DNA from: Geosiphon pyriformis
Taxonomy: Eukaryota > Glomeromycota > Glomeromycetes > Archaeosporales > Geosiphonaceae
Reading direction: 5' to 3'
NCBI GenBank assembly: GCA_016748015.1
Contig: JAAOMT010000586.1
Location: 62,001 to 126,000, forward strand
DNA: 64,000 nucleotides
The number at the start of each line of letters is the position of its first letter. The stretch's first letter is position 1. The translations under genes were made by a program, and so were the position numbers. The notes beneath the pieces were generated by a model. That model made no database searches and was not told the DNA's origin. It saw nothing but the letters and a program-made list of their open reading frames with translations. This document shows positions 1 to 13,244 of this stretch, in pieces.

Positions 1-2035
1 GAGCAAACTTTTCTCTTTAGCTTAGTTTTAGTAATAATTGAAATCAAATTGTGCATATCTTTATGTCAATAGATAATATTTTTTTGCTTTGCAAAATTGT
101 TCATACTCTTGACATTGCATGTGGCAATTTTCCAAATCAAATTAATCATTAATGAGAAAAAGTATCTAAATCCAAACTTTTATTGTCTAACTTGGCTAAC
201 AAGTCTATGACCATATCAAATAAATTGTTTAACTTTTTCTCAAATCTCTTGACAGTTGCTTGATCCAAAACACTACTCTTATTACAGTCTTATTATTAAT
301 AACTGCATCTAAATTCTTATTTATCATTATATTTATCTCTTAATTCTGTGATAAAAAAGTTACCAATGACTAATGTCCAGAGCTAAACTGGAAAACTATT
401 GGCCTAAATATGTCTAATCTCTTAACCAGCTTGTTTACTTGCTCTGCAAGACTGTATTTAAGAGTAGCAAACCTATCATTTATATTCACAAAAACCAGCA
501 GGAAAAACTTTATCTTTGAAGAGAAGCCAAGATTCAATGAATTATTATGCACAGAAAGAAAAAAGAAAAACCTATCAGCAATTATAGTTTAAGAAACACT
601 ACCAAAAACTACCAAATAAGCAACAGATGTTGAGTGTTTGACATAAATAGCAGTCAATCTGTTTTTATTGGTGTTTAACAATGTTTTATAAAAAGAATAA
701 CCAAAGAAAAAATTCTTATTTACAAAACAGTTCAATAATATATAATTCAGATTCTTATACTTTATATATTTGACAGATTCCAGATAAAACTAGCATAGAT
801 TGGTGCCTTTTAGTACTGATGTAATTATTATGGTAGTATTAAATAATTCAGCAAAGTCAAAGTAAACAATTACATATCTGGCCCAAGCAGATGTAATTAG
901 ATAATAGTTAATAATACATGTTTTTTTACCTACTAAAATAATATAATCTCAAATATTATGTGCATCAGTTTTTACTGACAAAGTATACAACAGTGCTTTA
1001 TTATAATTGCATCTTATAATTTCTTGTTTTTATCAGCTTTAGCAATATGCATGATATTTTTTTTAATTAAAACAAATCATTTAACTATAACTAAATTAGC
1101 ATAATCTGATTGCTTAAATTCTACCACAGCTTTTTGTTACAGCCCTACCAATTATATGTTAATCAACTTAATAACTCTAAACTTAGATAATACAGTATAC
1201 ACAGTCTTAACTAACATCTCAATTGGAATTTTTTTCACAACCACAGTCTAATTTGAATCTCTAACAGACTTTTTGAGATCAATATTTACCAAAATTATTA
1301 TTTTTTTTATGATATCAGAAGTCTGAACCAAACTTGATTCAAAAATAAATATTGCTTTGATAATTCCAGCAAATTTTGAAAGAGTAAAAGCCTTCCAAAA
1401 CCATTGATTTTTGAAAACAATTTTCTAACTGCCATTAGTTTTTTTTAAAAAAATTTATTAGCAACTTTATTCAGTTCAATATTCATAGCAAAAAATTTTC
1501 TAACAAAAACATTGACCAAGTTCTTTAAAAAAGAAAAAAGCATTAAAAAAATATTCAACAGAATGTCATTATTATTATTATTTAAGAAATTAATTTTTTT
1601 TAATGACTTCTCCAATGTCTTTTTGGTTTATACTCATGAACTTTTAAGTATTTGATTAGAATCTCTCTTAGCAAAAGCATTATTTTTACTATAGTCAAAG
1701 CTGATTTTTTCAACCAAATATTCTTTTTCTATGTTTACATTATTAGACTTAGTGGTATTACCAGCCTCAGAATTTTATAAATAACTGTTTAATTCTTTAA
1801 CAAAAGCCTTTCTGCCATTAATACCATCTTTCAAAGCACATTTTCTTCTTTTCTTCCTAAATAAAACAGATTTAATACTAACACCAGAGCCAAAATTTTT
1901 AAGAGTTTTTTTCATGATAGTGATATTAAGATCAACAATAGTTTCATAATTAAGCAAAAATGGTTTAGATTTATTATATTAAATAGTAAAAAACTTTTTG
2001 ACTCTTTTTTGGAAATTTGGAACAAAGAAGAAAAA
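1..2035 (-). mobile_element. Degraded LINE fragment (copy 3), 5' part only
   Basis: Read on the minus strand, this stretch aligns with the 5' end, ORF1 and first part of ORF2 of the LINE at 45.1-51.1 kb. For example, the reverse complement of about 1620-1700 matches 45470-45560, and the reverse complement of 1-60 matches the endonuclease start at 5650-5700. The 5' end lies near 2035, where the reverse complement starts with the same CTTCTTT..TTTGTTCC sequence as at 45140. No open frame above about 60 codons survives. Stops and A/T homopolymers interrupt every frame, so it is an old copy. The element continues past the left edge of the window. It belongs to the same ORF1 subfamily as the 45-kb copy, not that of the 3.5-10.4 kb copy. 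Confidence 0.75.
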
Positions 2036-3460
2036 AAAGTTTTTTTTATTTTTTTTTGTAATAAAATATTAACATAATTATTAGATAATTATTATAATTA
2101 ATAGAAAATTTAAATCATTAATTAACATATAATTGTTTTTATAATTTCAATTATTAATTAACATATATTATTATTTTTATTAAATTATTAAATATTACTA
2201 TTTAATTAATAATCTAATTTATATAATATATAAGTATAACTTATTATAATAATTAGATTATGTAATATTTTAAACTATATAATATTAAAAAAAAAGTGTT
2301 AAATTATAAAATAGTATTGTATAAAAAAAAAGTTTTTTTTTTAAAAAAAAATGTTTTTACTAAAATTTAATTTAAAACCCAAACTTTTTTTATAATTTTT
2401 ATTGTTTAAAATTCACAAATTTTAACTAAAATTCTAAAATTAATTAATTACCAATTTTAATAATTACTTAGTCAATTTTAATATTATTAGCAAAAATTTG
2501 AGTTATTAATTAACATAAAATTATTTTTATAATTTTTATTATTAATTTATATATATTATTATTTCAATTTATTATTTATTATTTTATCAAATTATCCGAA
2601 TTATTATTTAATTAATAACCTAATTTGTATAGAATACAAATATAATTAAATTATAATAATTAAATTAAATAATACATTAAACTATATAATATTTAAAATT
2701 CATTGAAATTTAATGAAATACTTAATAATTTACCAAAATAACTCATAATTTATTTATTTTTATTTTTACATATTTAATAAGTAAAGCCTAACTACTATCT
2801 AGTATATAAAGCCAAACTAAGTAACTCAAATTAAATATAACTTATGTACTTACTATATATGACTAGCCATTCAGGCCAAATAAGACAATATTACACACTT
2901 ATACTAATATGTACAGTACTACTCAAACCAAAAACTCATAATTTGCAGAAATAATTTGTAATTTACTAAAATATTAGAAAAAAAAAGTATAAAATTATAG
3001 AATAATATTAAAACAAATTATATAAAAAAAACTTCTCTTTTTAAAAAAATATATTTTAGATAGAATATTTAATCTTAGTATTAATAATTAATTTAATAAT
3101 TTAATTTAATAAAATTATCTTAAAAACTCAAAATCTTTAATTATTACTGCTTCAAAATTATCTATTCTAAATTAACAAATTAAAATTAACTAGCTACCAA
3201 TTTTAGTAATTGTTAATAACTTTCAGATTTGAATTTAAAACAATTTTTTAAAAAATATTTCTTATTTTTTTTATATTATTAAGTAGTTTACAATTAAGAT
3301 TTTTTGTAGAAGAGTTAATTTTTAAAACAAAATAATTATATATTATTTAAAAAAACTTACAAACAAAATTTTTTTGCAAAAAATTAATTTTTATTGCAAA
3401 GTAACTAAACAAAATAGTTGACATAAAATTAGCTATTTTATTATAAATTAAGCTTAAGAT
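2036..3460. other. AT-rich intergenic DNA, no gene seen
   Basis: Very AT-rich sequence with runs of A and T and many TAATTAAT-like words. No open reading frame, tRNA-like structure or protein homology was recognised. The last part (about 3220-3440) is repeated, diverged, on the other side of the neighbouring LINE and is listed separately. Confidence 0.6.
3220..3440 (+). repeat. AT-rich direct repeat, left copy
   Basis: From the words CAGATTTGAA and ACAATTTTTT through TTTTTTGTA, AACAAAATAATTATATATTATT and the ending ACATAAAATTAG, this stretch reads almost in register with about 10523-10757 in the same orientation. The two copies bracket the LINE. They could be remnants of one AT-rich repeat family, or the LINE could have landed inside a tandem array. 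Confidence 0.45.
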
Positions 3461-3580
3461 CTCCTGACCACAACAAGAGCTATAGTTATTTGTTTGAAGA
3501 AATTGCTTTTCTCTTCCTTTTTTTTTCCCTCTTTCTTTTAGTTTATTTAAGTTATTTCTTCTAATACACCTCTTTTTGTC

Positions 3581-5554
3581 ATGATAAAACCAGTGGGCAC
3601 ACTTGCTGGTGGTTCTGGTTTATTGTCAGCTGAGTTGAGGTCCTGGTTTAGTAATAAGGATAACAAAAAAAAGGCACAAATTGATAGTATGTACTCTCAC
3701 AGTCCTTCTTTTAAGAAACCAAAAAAACCTAAGGTCTTTGGTACTGTTGTGGATTTGTCAGCTGGGCCTTTGTCTACTGAGATGTTATAAGCTATCAATA
3801 TTGGGCATGACAGATCTTGGGGCAGTGAAATAGAAAGTGAGGAAAGCAATGTGAATGGGTTGTTGAATGTAAAAAACTTGAAGAACACAATTGCTGAAGA
3901 AACGAGCTATATTGACTCCAATGCTTCTGAAACAGACAACATGATGAATAACACAACTCTTAAAAAAACAAAAACGAGGTCTTATGTCTTGGAGCAACTG
4001 CTGAAAGTTTCTTCTTTTGTAAATGCAAGCGATGATAATAATAAGTTGGTGTTCCTGGTGCCTAAATTTGTTGGATCCAATTGGCTGCTATCTACCAAGT
4101 CATATGTGTCAGAAAAACGGAATTTCAAGCCAGTAAAATTGTTCACATTGGATGTTGAGTTGTTTGCTGTTTTTGGAAAGACTAATAGTAATAGGTTATT
4201 GGCAATAAAAAAAATTTTTTATCAAATTGATGGTTTTAGGAGGGCATCAATTCCCTTAAAATTCTCAGGGATCATCAAATCCTCATTTACTTTTGAATCT
4301 AGCATGAATAAGGTGAAAGAATTGGCTATCCGTGAGAATATTGTGGTAAATAATGATTTTAAAAGGGTTAGCAACCATTCAAATAAGAAAATTGTTGTCA
4401 AAGAAATTCTGGTTGATCTTCCTAAATTGGCTGTAGAATCTGTTTTTTCTAAGTTTGATAAAATTGTATCAATCAAAATACAATTAATTGGTTTGTGGCA
4501 GAAAGCTTTAGTAGAATTTGATTCATTTAAAATAGTCGATTTGGTTACAGCTAGATAGTCAGTCTTCATGGGAAAAGATTCTGTTCATATGGTGAAAGCT
4601 GTTGATGATAAACAATCATGGATTTCTAGAGATCTGTATTGGACATTGCTTTATACTTTTCCAATTAGTACTATGACTTATGATCTTTTTGGTTTGTTGG
4701 AATCATATGGTAGAAAGACTTGTTTCATTGGCCATAATTCCAATTCATATGTGTGTGATAGATGTGTGATTGTGTGTTTTGTTGATAAGGCATCCAAATT
4801 GGCTGCTATTGGTTCTACTCTGGTGTTTAAGAGTGTAAATTTGCATTGGGCTAGTCTTTTTTTGGCCTGTTGTGCTAATTGTAAACAGTTTGGTCATATT
4901 TTTACAGAGTGTTTTTTGGGTGAGAATTCTGGCATTCATGGTAAGCAGGTGATAACTTCTCAGGATCGGGTCTGTTTGGCCAACATATATAAAAGGAAGC
5001 AGGTGCCAATTGTTTGCCCAGTTTTTTTTGGTGGGAAAACTTGGGTTCAGGTTGCTGGTGGTTCTTTTTATTGTGTGGGTTTGTCGGATCTTTTTGGTAC
5101 TGATTTATCTTCAGGTGCAAAACCTGTCTCATTGGTTTCTAATTCTTTTGGTAATTTTTGTTTGGTTGATTAATTGGCCTCTCTGAAACGCTTTTTAGGG
5201 CTCTTGACAGATCAGGTTTTGATTATTATGAAAAAATTGAGCTTTGTGGAATTGGTGCCTCTAGCATCCAAATTTCATGTCTCTCCTTTGGTTGTCCTTG
5301 CATCTGTTACATTTAATTCAGATTCGGAAATGGCCATGAATGATACTCTGTTATCTTCTCCTCCCTCTCTTCTAGTTGTTGTTGTAGACTCAGTTACTGA
5401 CCTTAGTTCAAGTAGTTTTAAAGTTCTGACCACCAAGATGAATGGTTTAGAATCTAAGATGGTGGCTTTAGAGGTGTTAGTTGGTTCTGTTTTGGAAAGA
5501 TTGGATTGTTTATGTTTTGGTTTGGGTTTATCAACTTCTCTTACTTCCCAATAA
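3581..5554 (+). pseudogene. LINE ORF1, CCHC zinc-knuckle protein, disrupted
   Basis: The reading frame starts at the ATG at 3581 and is broken by stops at 3788 (TAA), 4556 (TAG), 5171 (TAA) and 5552 (TAA), all in the same frame. The middle part (3851-4558) resembles the RNA-binding fold region of LINE ORF1 proteins in this family. A zinc knuckle CANCKQFGHIFTEC (CX2CX4HX4C) is encoded at 4871-4912. The C-terminal piece ends in a short heptad-like helix around 5420-5520. ORF1 proteins of this kind bind the element RNA. Read without stops it would be close to the usual family length, so the decay is mostly by substitution. Confidence 0.75.
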
Positions 5555-8500
5555 GTGATTTTGTGTGGAAATTTGCAACATGTAATGTTCAAGGTATTAA
5601 TGTTCTTGCCAAGCAAGAGGACATTATCCATTGGCATAGAGATTCTGGGAATTTGGTTTCAATAATTACTAAGACAAAGCTAAGATCTAACAACAGGTCT
5701 TAGATTAGAGATAAGTTTAATAGAGTCAAAGTCTTTTCATCTGAGTTGGACAAGAGTTTTTTTGGTGCTGGGATCACAATCATTATGAACATTTCTCTAG
5801 CTTGTCATGTTTGTAAGGTTTCTGAAGTGCCTGGTTGGCTCTTTTTAATCAGACTATTATTCAAAAATAAGCTTTCTGTGTCGATTTTGGGGCTTTATGC
5901 TGGGGCATCCCTGGCTATTTGTTTCTCTCAGGCTAATGATATCAATTCTGTGATTGCAAGGGTAGTTAATGAATCTTTATTTGTGGTTTTGGGTAGTAAC
6001 TTCAATAATGATGGCTCCCGAAGGTGTGCTAGCTTTAAAAGATGTCTGGATCTTGGTTTGGTCAATTCTTTAGATGGAAGTCTCTATGTCAAAATGTCCA
6101 CATGGGCTAATTCTCAGGGCATGGCTAAGACTATTGATTTCTTATTCATTTTTTCAAACTTGGTGAATGCTGTGATAAATTGCAAGATGTCTGATGTTGG
6201 TGAATTTTTTGATACTAATTATCATGCTGTTTTTGTGTCTGTGGATTTGGGTGGACTTCTGGATAAGTGGTTGAATTCTTTTTGTAAGCAAGCAAATAGA
6301 AATCAGTGGAAGTTTGATTTCAAAGGTGCTGATAAAAATAAATGAGACAATTTCAAAGATACTATATCAGTTAATGCTACAATGTTTTCAAATGAGTTTG
6401 CTACCTCTGCAAAGTTTTCGGATTTGGATGCAATATGGGATATCATTCACAAAATATTGGTCTTTTCAGCTAATGAGGTGTTTAAGAAGAAATGGTTTAA
6501 GGGCTTTGATAATGTATTTACCAAGGAATCTTCAAGATTTTATAAATTGGAGCTTTTGGTCTCTAGGATTGTCAGGGCTTTACATAAGAAGAGTATTGTA
6601 AATTTTGATTCTCTTATGAGATGCTAGATTTCTTTGGACAATGTTAAGACTTCAGTTATTCAGAAAGTTGTGGACTCTGGTGCTGGCTCTGGTCATGTCT
6701 ATTTTGTTCTCTTTGGTACTAAAAAGTATTATCATGTTGTCAAGCTTACTGAATCTCTAAGGGCTAAGAAGGCAAATGTCAGATCTGCTATAGATAGATG
6801 GATGGAAAGCTTCAAGACGAATAAGAGTCATACTATCAAGAGTGTTCTAGAGTGTCCTTTCTGCAAAGTGGTTCTGAACCACCTGGTTGTTGATGATGAA
6901 CTTATTTTGGAGCCTGATTCAGTCAAGTCTAAGGTAGACATTATTATAGAAGGATGAACCAGGAAGCATGGTGTAGTGGCTGATGTTTTTGATGTTTGGT
7001 CTTGTTAATATCAGCCATTGGATTATGTTTTTGATAAGGCCTTCTCTGGTGTAATGCATTCAATTGAGTTTAATGAGCTGTTTGATGTGATTTCCAATCT
7101 GCCTAATGGCAAAGCTATTGGTCTCTTGGGTATTATGAATAAGCTTTGGAAACATTGTGGTAAGTCAATTCTGGATATGCTTTTGGTACTTTTGAACTTT
7201 TGTCTCTCTTGCGAATCTGTGCTTGGATCTTGGAAGGAGGCTTGGCTCTCAATGATTTCTAAACCATATGAGTGGGAAGGTGTTCTCACAAATACCTGCC
7301 CTATTGCTTTGATCAAAACAGCTTGTAAGATCTTTTCCAAAATACTTTCTGATAGAATTTCTTTGGCATGCAGCACTTTTGACATTCTTTATGGGGATAA
7401 TTTTTCAGTTTTAAAGGGTATGACAACTCAGTCTTCTATTTTTGCAATTGGATCAGTGGTTGAGGATGCATTGGAAAAGAATTGGAAGCTTTGGCTGGTT
7501 TTGCAGGATATGCGGAAAGCATACAATTCAGTCAACTGAGAACATCTCGAAAAAAGTTTGATCAGGATTAAGATGTGCAGCAAGTTTATTCAGTTTTTTG
7601 GTGGTATTCATAGAGATTGTACTAACAGGGTGATAACAAATTTTGGGTTGATGGATGATTATTGTGTACATAATGGTTTGGACCAAAGAGAAGTCTTTTT
7701 TTCCCTTCTGTGGCGCATATTTTATAATCTTCTGCTATGCAAAGTTAAAAAACAGGAAAGTGTGTATGGTTATAGGTTAAGTTCTCATTTCATTTCAAGA
7801 AATGGTCGTGCTAAGTCCCAGGCTGGGCTTTCTTCCTTTTTTGCTGCTGGTGCTTTCGTCGATGATACAATTTGGGTTGGTAGTAGTTAGGCAGTTACTC
7901 AACATATTTTCAACATTGTAAGTGAATTTTTTCAGATGAATAATATTTCTATTAATAACAACAAAACAGTGGTCATTCCTATCAATAGTAAAGTCAGCAC
8001 TCCTTTTTTTTCTATCAGTGGCTTGCCAATCTCTATTGCTAAAAAGGGTAAATTTTATCGATATCTGGGTATTTTTCTCTCAACTGAAGGTCTCTCAAAG
8101 CTTAGTTTGGTGAAGGTAAATTCGGATGTTTGTTTTTTTACCAATTTGGTCCTAAGAAAAGCTGTCTCAGATAAGCAGTTCTTATATTTGGTTTCAACAG
8201 TTTTTTATCCTATAATTAATTACAGAACACAGTTCAGCTTCATTCCTGTTGGTATGTGCAACAAATGGGATGCTTTGATTTGTAAGGACTTGAAGTTTAA
8301 ATCCAGCCTACCTTTTGATTTTCCTAGTAATACAATTCACCACCCTTCTTTTTATGGTTTGAAATCTTTTTTTCAAGTTTAGTCTGAGAGCAAGGTGGCC
8401 TCTCTTGTTAGTTTTGCAAACTTGAATGGTGTCCTGGGTCGTTTGTTCTCTTACAGATCTCATGATTTGCAGGTTTTGTGCTGGCACTCTGTTTATCTAT

Positions 8501-10239
8501 TGAGTTTTCCTGTGTGTATTTGTGTCAGTGCTTCTAATAACTTTCTTGTAAACATGGTTCACATTCTTCTTGATTGCAATTTATCTCTGGATGGCTCTTT
8601 GGCCAATCTCTTTCAGTTTTGTGGTGGAATCTCTATGTCTGCTGTTCTGAATGAGTTACAGTTTCTCAAGTTTTTACTTTCTTTCCAATGATATGGTATT
8701 GTCTTTGTGAACCAACTTCATAATCATTGTGGTTTTGTTTTTAATTGGCACACCTTCAAATGTTGAAAGAAATTAGACTCTTGTGGCCCTGTTCCTGAGT
8801 GGTTTAAGCTTTTTGTTGCATTTCTCAATAGTAAAGGTTTCTCTCTCACTCATTTCTCAGTTTCAAATGGTGTTGATTCTTTAAACATTCTTGAATCTAG
8901 TGATTTTGCTTCTGTCTGTAATCATTTTTCACAAGTTGGTGCCGACAGTTTGTTGGTATATACAGATAGGTCCCTTAGTAACTTGGGCACAGTTGGTTGT
9001 AAAGCTGGTACTGCCACTTTTTTTGAGGACATTGATTTGGGTTTGGGTATTGGTATGTCAGATTTAATGTCATCTACTTTGGTGGAGTTGTAGGCTATTG
9101 TACTGGCTTTGAAGAGTGTTCCCCCACTGAGCTCTGTTAAATTGTTTTTGGATAGTCAATCTGTACTGGATGTTTATAAGTCTGAATTGGGTCTGATGGT
9201 TCCCAACTTTCATAATCAGTGTTGGGTTGAACATTGTCATATTGTTAATGTTATTTACAGTAAAAATTTGAAGGTCAGCTGGCATAAAGTTAAAGACCAC
9301 TCTGGTGTTTCAGAAAATAAGTGCACTAATGCAATTGCTGATGATGCTTCTCTTTCTAGTTGGTATTTTCTTCCTTGCATAGATAAACATTTCATAATGG
9401 CTGGTGGTAGTGTGATTTCTGGCAATTCCAGACACTTTGTACATGATATTTATTGTTTGGTCTGTTGTATGCACTGAGAGGTTGGTTCTGGTTCCAAGAT
9501 TTTGGCAGATGGTTTGCTTTCTGAGGTTGACTGGCTCTGTTTTTCTTTGGTTTAGCATTTTGACTTGCACATGGCTGCTAGTTTTACCAGTAGACCCTTG
9601 GCTAATGCACATACTTATTTTATGAAAGCTTTGCACCACTGGCTATCAGTTGCTGTTCAGAAGTGCTTGTATAATAGATTTTATCTGAGTGTGTTGTACT
9701 TATATTGTGGTGATGTGGTAATATCAGATCATGTGTTTTCTTATAAGATTGATGATTCTGTTTGACGTCAATTGCTGGAATCCTATATAGACTTCTGAAA
9801 GACAGTTTCTGGTCTCTCTTATTCTTCTTTGTGCATACTTTGACTGTTGTCTTTATGTGTTTCTGACTTCTTTTTGTCTATGGCTCTTTATAAGGATTTC
9901 GTTTTTAATGACTGGTTTTGCAAGGTGATCACTATCTTTCAAGATTCCAAGATTGCTGGTTTGGAGATTGTCAAATTTGTGCACTTTATTAGTCTTGATT
10001 TTAGGAGTAATATCTGGTCTGTTCATGCTAAACATTATGCTTTTATGGAGAAGAATAGGTTGATTCCTCTTGACAGTTTAGTTCCTGTCTCAGTTTCTAG
10101 TTTGGTCTTAGAGTTGTTGGCTAGGGTAGTCAAATTGCTTGGCATTACCAATGCTTTTGGTGTTCATTTTGGTTTTTGTAAATCTTGTTTGTTTTTTTCA
10201 GGTGTAAGTGACTTAGTTTTAGTTCACATAGCTGCATAG
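5555..10239 (+). pseudogene. LINE ORF2, endonuclease-reverse transcriptase-RNase H, disrupted
   Basis: ORF2 begins with the endonuclease start ATCNVQGIN near 5575 and ends with DLVLVHIAA and a TAG at 10237-10239. Order: apurinic-type endonuclease (5570-6270), linker, reverse transcriptase (7018-7900) with LQDMRKAYNSV and the catalytic box FVDD at 7855-7866, thumb with YLGI (8060-8075), RNase H with YTDRSL near 8955 and a DHSG box near 9297, and a C-terminal Cys/His tail near 9700. Stops occur at about 5701, 6343, 6625, 6955, 7537, 7888, 8380 and later. The endonuclease GGDFN box reads GSNFN, so the metal-binding Asp is lost, and the RNase H YTDGS box reads YTDRS. It cannot work as it stands. 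Confidence 0.8.
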
Positions 10240-10372
10240 TGTTGTTTTAATCAGCCTAAGTGGCTGGTCACATGTAGAAAATACGTGATTTATGCCTAGT
10301 TTAGATCATTTTTTTGATATATAATACTAAGTAATATTTGGACCTCACTTGTAAAGCAAATAATAAAAAAAT

Positions 10373-10900
10373 TATAAATTCAATAATATATATAGTTTAA
10401 AGTATAAAAAATACTTTAAAAAATAAATTAGCTTATTAAAAATTTATTAACTCTTATTAATAACAGAATTAATAACAAAATAGTATTAACAACACTAAGT
10501 AAGAAATAGAAAAAAATTTTAATAATATCAGATTTGAACTGAAGACAATTTTTTTATAATTTTATATTTTTATATTTTTTTTATATTTTTATATTTTTTT
10601 ATATTATTAAATAATTTATAGTTAAAATTTTTTGTAAAAAAATTAATTTTTACAACAAAGTAATTATATATTATTAAAAAGCTTATAAATAAGAATTTTT
10701 GTAAAAAATTAACTTTTATTATAAAGTAATTACATAAAATAATTAATATAAAATTAGATATTAGATTAAAAATTCAATAAAAACAATAGTTTAAAGTATA
10801 AAAAACATTTTAAAAATAAATTAACTTATTAAAAATTTATTAATTTTTAGTAACAACAGAATTAACAAAAAAATAACATTAATAATATTTTAAAAAATAA
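10373..10900 (+). repeat. AT-rich repeat block, about 390-bp period, includes right direct repeat
   Basis: The run TTCAATAATA..TAGTTTAAAGTATAAAAAA..TTTTAAAAAATAAATTA at about 10378-10460 recurs at about 10767-10845, giving a period near 390 bp. Between them (about 10523-10757) lies the right-hand copy of the repeat also seen at 3220-3440. The block therefore looks like a decayed tandem array of an AT-rich unit. Confidence 0.45.
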
Positions 10901-12341
10901 CTAAAATTTCTAATAATACTATCTAATTATTTTATTTTTTAGTTAAATTAATGTATAAAAACTGGTTATTAAAGCTTAAATACTAATATTCTATAATATT
11001 TTTACATATTACAATAAAATTATGTACTTATTTCTATTTAAAACAGATAACAAATTTAAAAATATATAAATTCAGCCAAATAAAACAATATAAATATGTA
11101 AATAATCTTAATTTATTTAACTAAAAAGTTAAAAAACAAAATAAATATGTATTTATAATAATTTTAATTATTTAACAAATACATATTCTTTATATAACAC
11201 AAAATTTATTAATTTAATATTAAAATAGTAATTATTAATTATATTATTAATTAATAAAAATAAATAAAAATATAATTAAAAAATTTTATTTTATTTTAAA
11301 AAAAAAATTAATTAAAAAAAGTATATAAAATATTAAATTGTTTTAAATATATATATTACAAAAATCTATATATAATTATTTCAAAGTATTTTTAAAAATT
11401 AAGTTTTATTAAATAAACTTAAACTTTAAATGTTTTATAATTATTAAATATATATAGTGTTTTTTATAGATTTAATATGTTTATTTCAATAAATATATAT
11501 ATATAAATCGATTTTTATGTTAAAAATAAAAACAATATGTATATAAAAATTAGTTATTAAACAGAAAATTTTTTATATTAAAACACAATAAAATAAATTA
11601 TTATATTAAATATTTTAATCATTATATATAAAAATTATATATTAAAATATTAAAAATTAATTAATTATCTTATTATTTTTTAAAATAATAAACTTGTAAA
11701 TTTAATTAATTATATTTTAATTTTAATATTTTTTTTATTTGTAAATTACTTAATAAGTTTTACATAGATTATATTTATAATAAAAAAGTATTTATATTAT
11801 TTTAATAAATTTAATAATTATAATTCTTAATATTTTGTTAATATATTTCTAGATTATTAAAATATTAATTAAGTTATTATTTAAATTTTACAAAAAATAA
11901 AGTTCAATATTTATATATTAATTAGACATAATTTTGAAAAAAATAAATTTTATAAAAGTTATTTTATATTATTATAAAATTCTATTATGTATTTATTCTA
12001 ATTTTTCTAAAAATTGTTTTTAGTTTTCTATTTTTTAAGATTATTTAAAATATTTTAAAAATTTATTACTAATATATTTACTTAAATAAATATAAATTAA
12101 ATAAATTTGTAAAGTTGTAAAAATAATTAAGCAGTAAAATAAAAATATATATAATAATTATCTGTTTAATATTGTAAAGTTGATATATATTAAAAAAATC
12201 TTAATGTTAAATATTAATAACATATTATTGGCTAAAATTCATTGCTTTAAACATTTGTAAAATGCCATTAATCTTGTAAAAAATTTGTGTTAATTATTAA
12301 GATTATCATAATAAACACATTATTATTATTTACTTATACAT
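10373..12341. other. AT-rich intergenic DNA with internal repeats, no gene seen
   Basis: Extremely AT-rich. Apart from the repeat block at its left end, no coding potential, RNA gene or transposon homology was recognised. The left end starts right after the A-rich tail of the LINE. Confidence 0.6.
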
Positions 12342-13244
12342 TATTACTTATAGAGTATAAGAATTAAATATTAGTACATAAATTAGCTAATCAGAATAGA
12401 TATAGTAAAGTGGAATTCCAGGATTTCTTTTAGAAGAATTACAGGATTCCAGAATTACAGAATTTCTGTATGAAGAATTACAGAATTCCTAAAATTCCAG
12501 GATTCCTGGCTAGAGAATTGAGGAATTTAAGAAATCTTATACAATAAAATTTATGTATATATAGCAGTAGTATTAGAAGCTAAAAAAGAAGTCAATTAAA
12601 TTCCCAGAGTTAATTGAACTCTCAAAGTCAATTAAATTTACAGGTTATAATTATTAAATACTTTTTTCTTCAAAGATAGTTGCTATCAACCAAAATGGAA
12701 TTATATTAATAAAATATCTTTTCAATTCTTCAAATTTATGTTATTATCTACTACTTAACCTGTTGACACAATAGCTCTTAATCATAGCTATTAACAGAAC
12801 ACTTATTTTTTATTTTTTATTTTATTTTTTTAATTTTTTTAATTTTTTTTTATTTTCTTTTGTTGTTCACTAAATTGATTAAAAGAATTAAGCACTGAGT
12901 TATTGACATCAAGAATAGTGGGTATAAAATTTATAAATTAACAGATAGCTTATTAGAAAAGCACTACTAGAATAAACTGGCCACCACACTGAAGAAAAAA
13001 ATTTAATGGAATAACTATTCTAAGAGGCTATGGACACCAAAGCATATCAACTCAAGAGTTGGAGAAAAAAACTAAAAACATTACACCAAGATATCAACAT
13101 TGAATCTCTGTCTATTATACAAAGAACTCAACCAAAACCTTCAGACACCAAAACCTTCAGATATCACCAAACATAATTCAGCTATTAAGCACCAAGTTAC
13201 GAGTTTGTTATTTGTTTCAACATCCCAAATAATCACCTGTAACA
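12342..13244 (+). mobile_element. Solo LTR of the Gypsy family (C-type), with 4-bp target duplication
   Basis: The sequence aligns end to end with the LTR at 62819-63711: a start TATTACTTATAG (for TGTTACTCATAG), a CCAAT-like AGCTAATCAGAA, a field of GGATTCC/GAATTCC words (12410-12520), TATATATAGCAG, and an end CACCTGTAACA. It is flanked by the perfect direct repeat ACAT at 12338-12341 and 13245-13248. No internal Gypsy sequence is present on either side, so it is a solo LTR, presumably left by LTR-LTR recombination. Confidence 0.8.

Larger units (their letters stand above)
3470..10372 (+). mobile_element. Non-LTR retrotransposon (LINE), copy 1, nearly complete
   Basis: A plus-strand LINE with ORF1 (zinc-knuckle protein), ORF2 (apurinic-type endonuclease, reverse transcriptase, RNase H) and a 3' end that runs into an A-rich tail at about 10360-10372. 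The family is one I recognise from Rhizophagus genomes. Both ORFs carry several in-frame stops, so this copy cannot make full proteins. The 5' boundary is uncertain: it lies between the AT-rich repeat ending at 3440 and the ORF1 start at 3581. The 5' region and ORF1 N-terminus differ from the 45-kb copy, suggesting two subfamilies. Confidence 0.85.

Noticed and set aside
12410-12520. CRISPR-like array from the repeated GGAATTCC words
   Set aside because: The words are short, variable and palindromic, lie inside an LTR, and have no unique spacers of constant length; the genome is eukaryotic.
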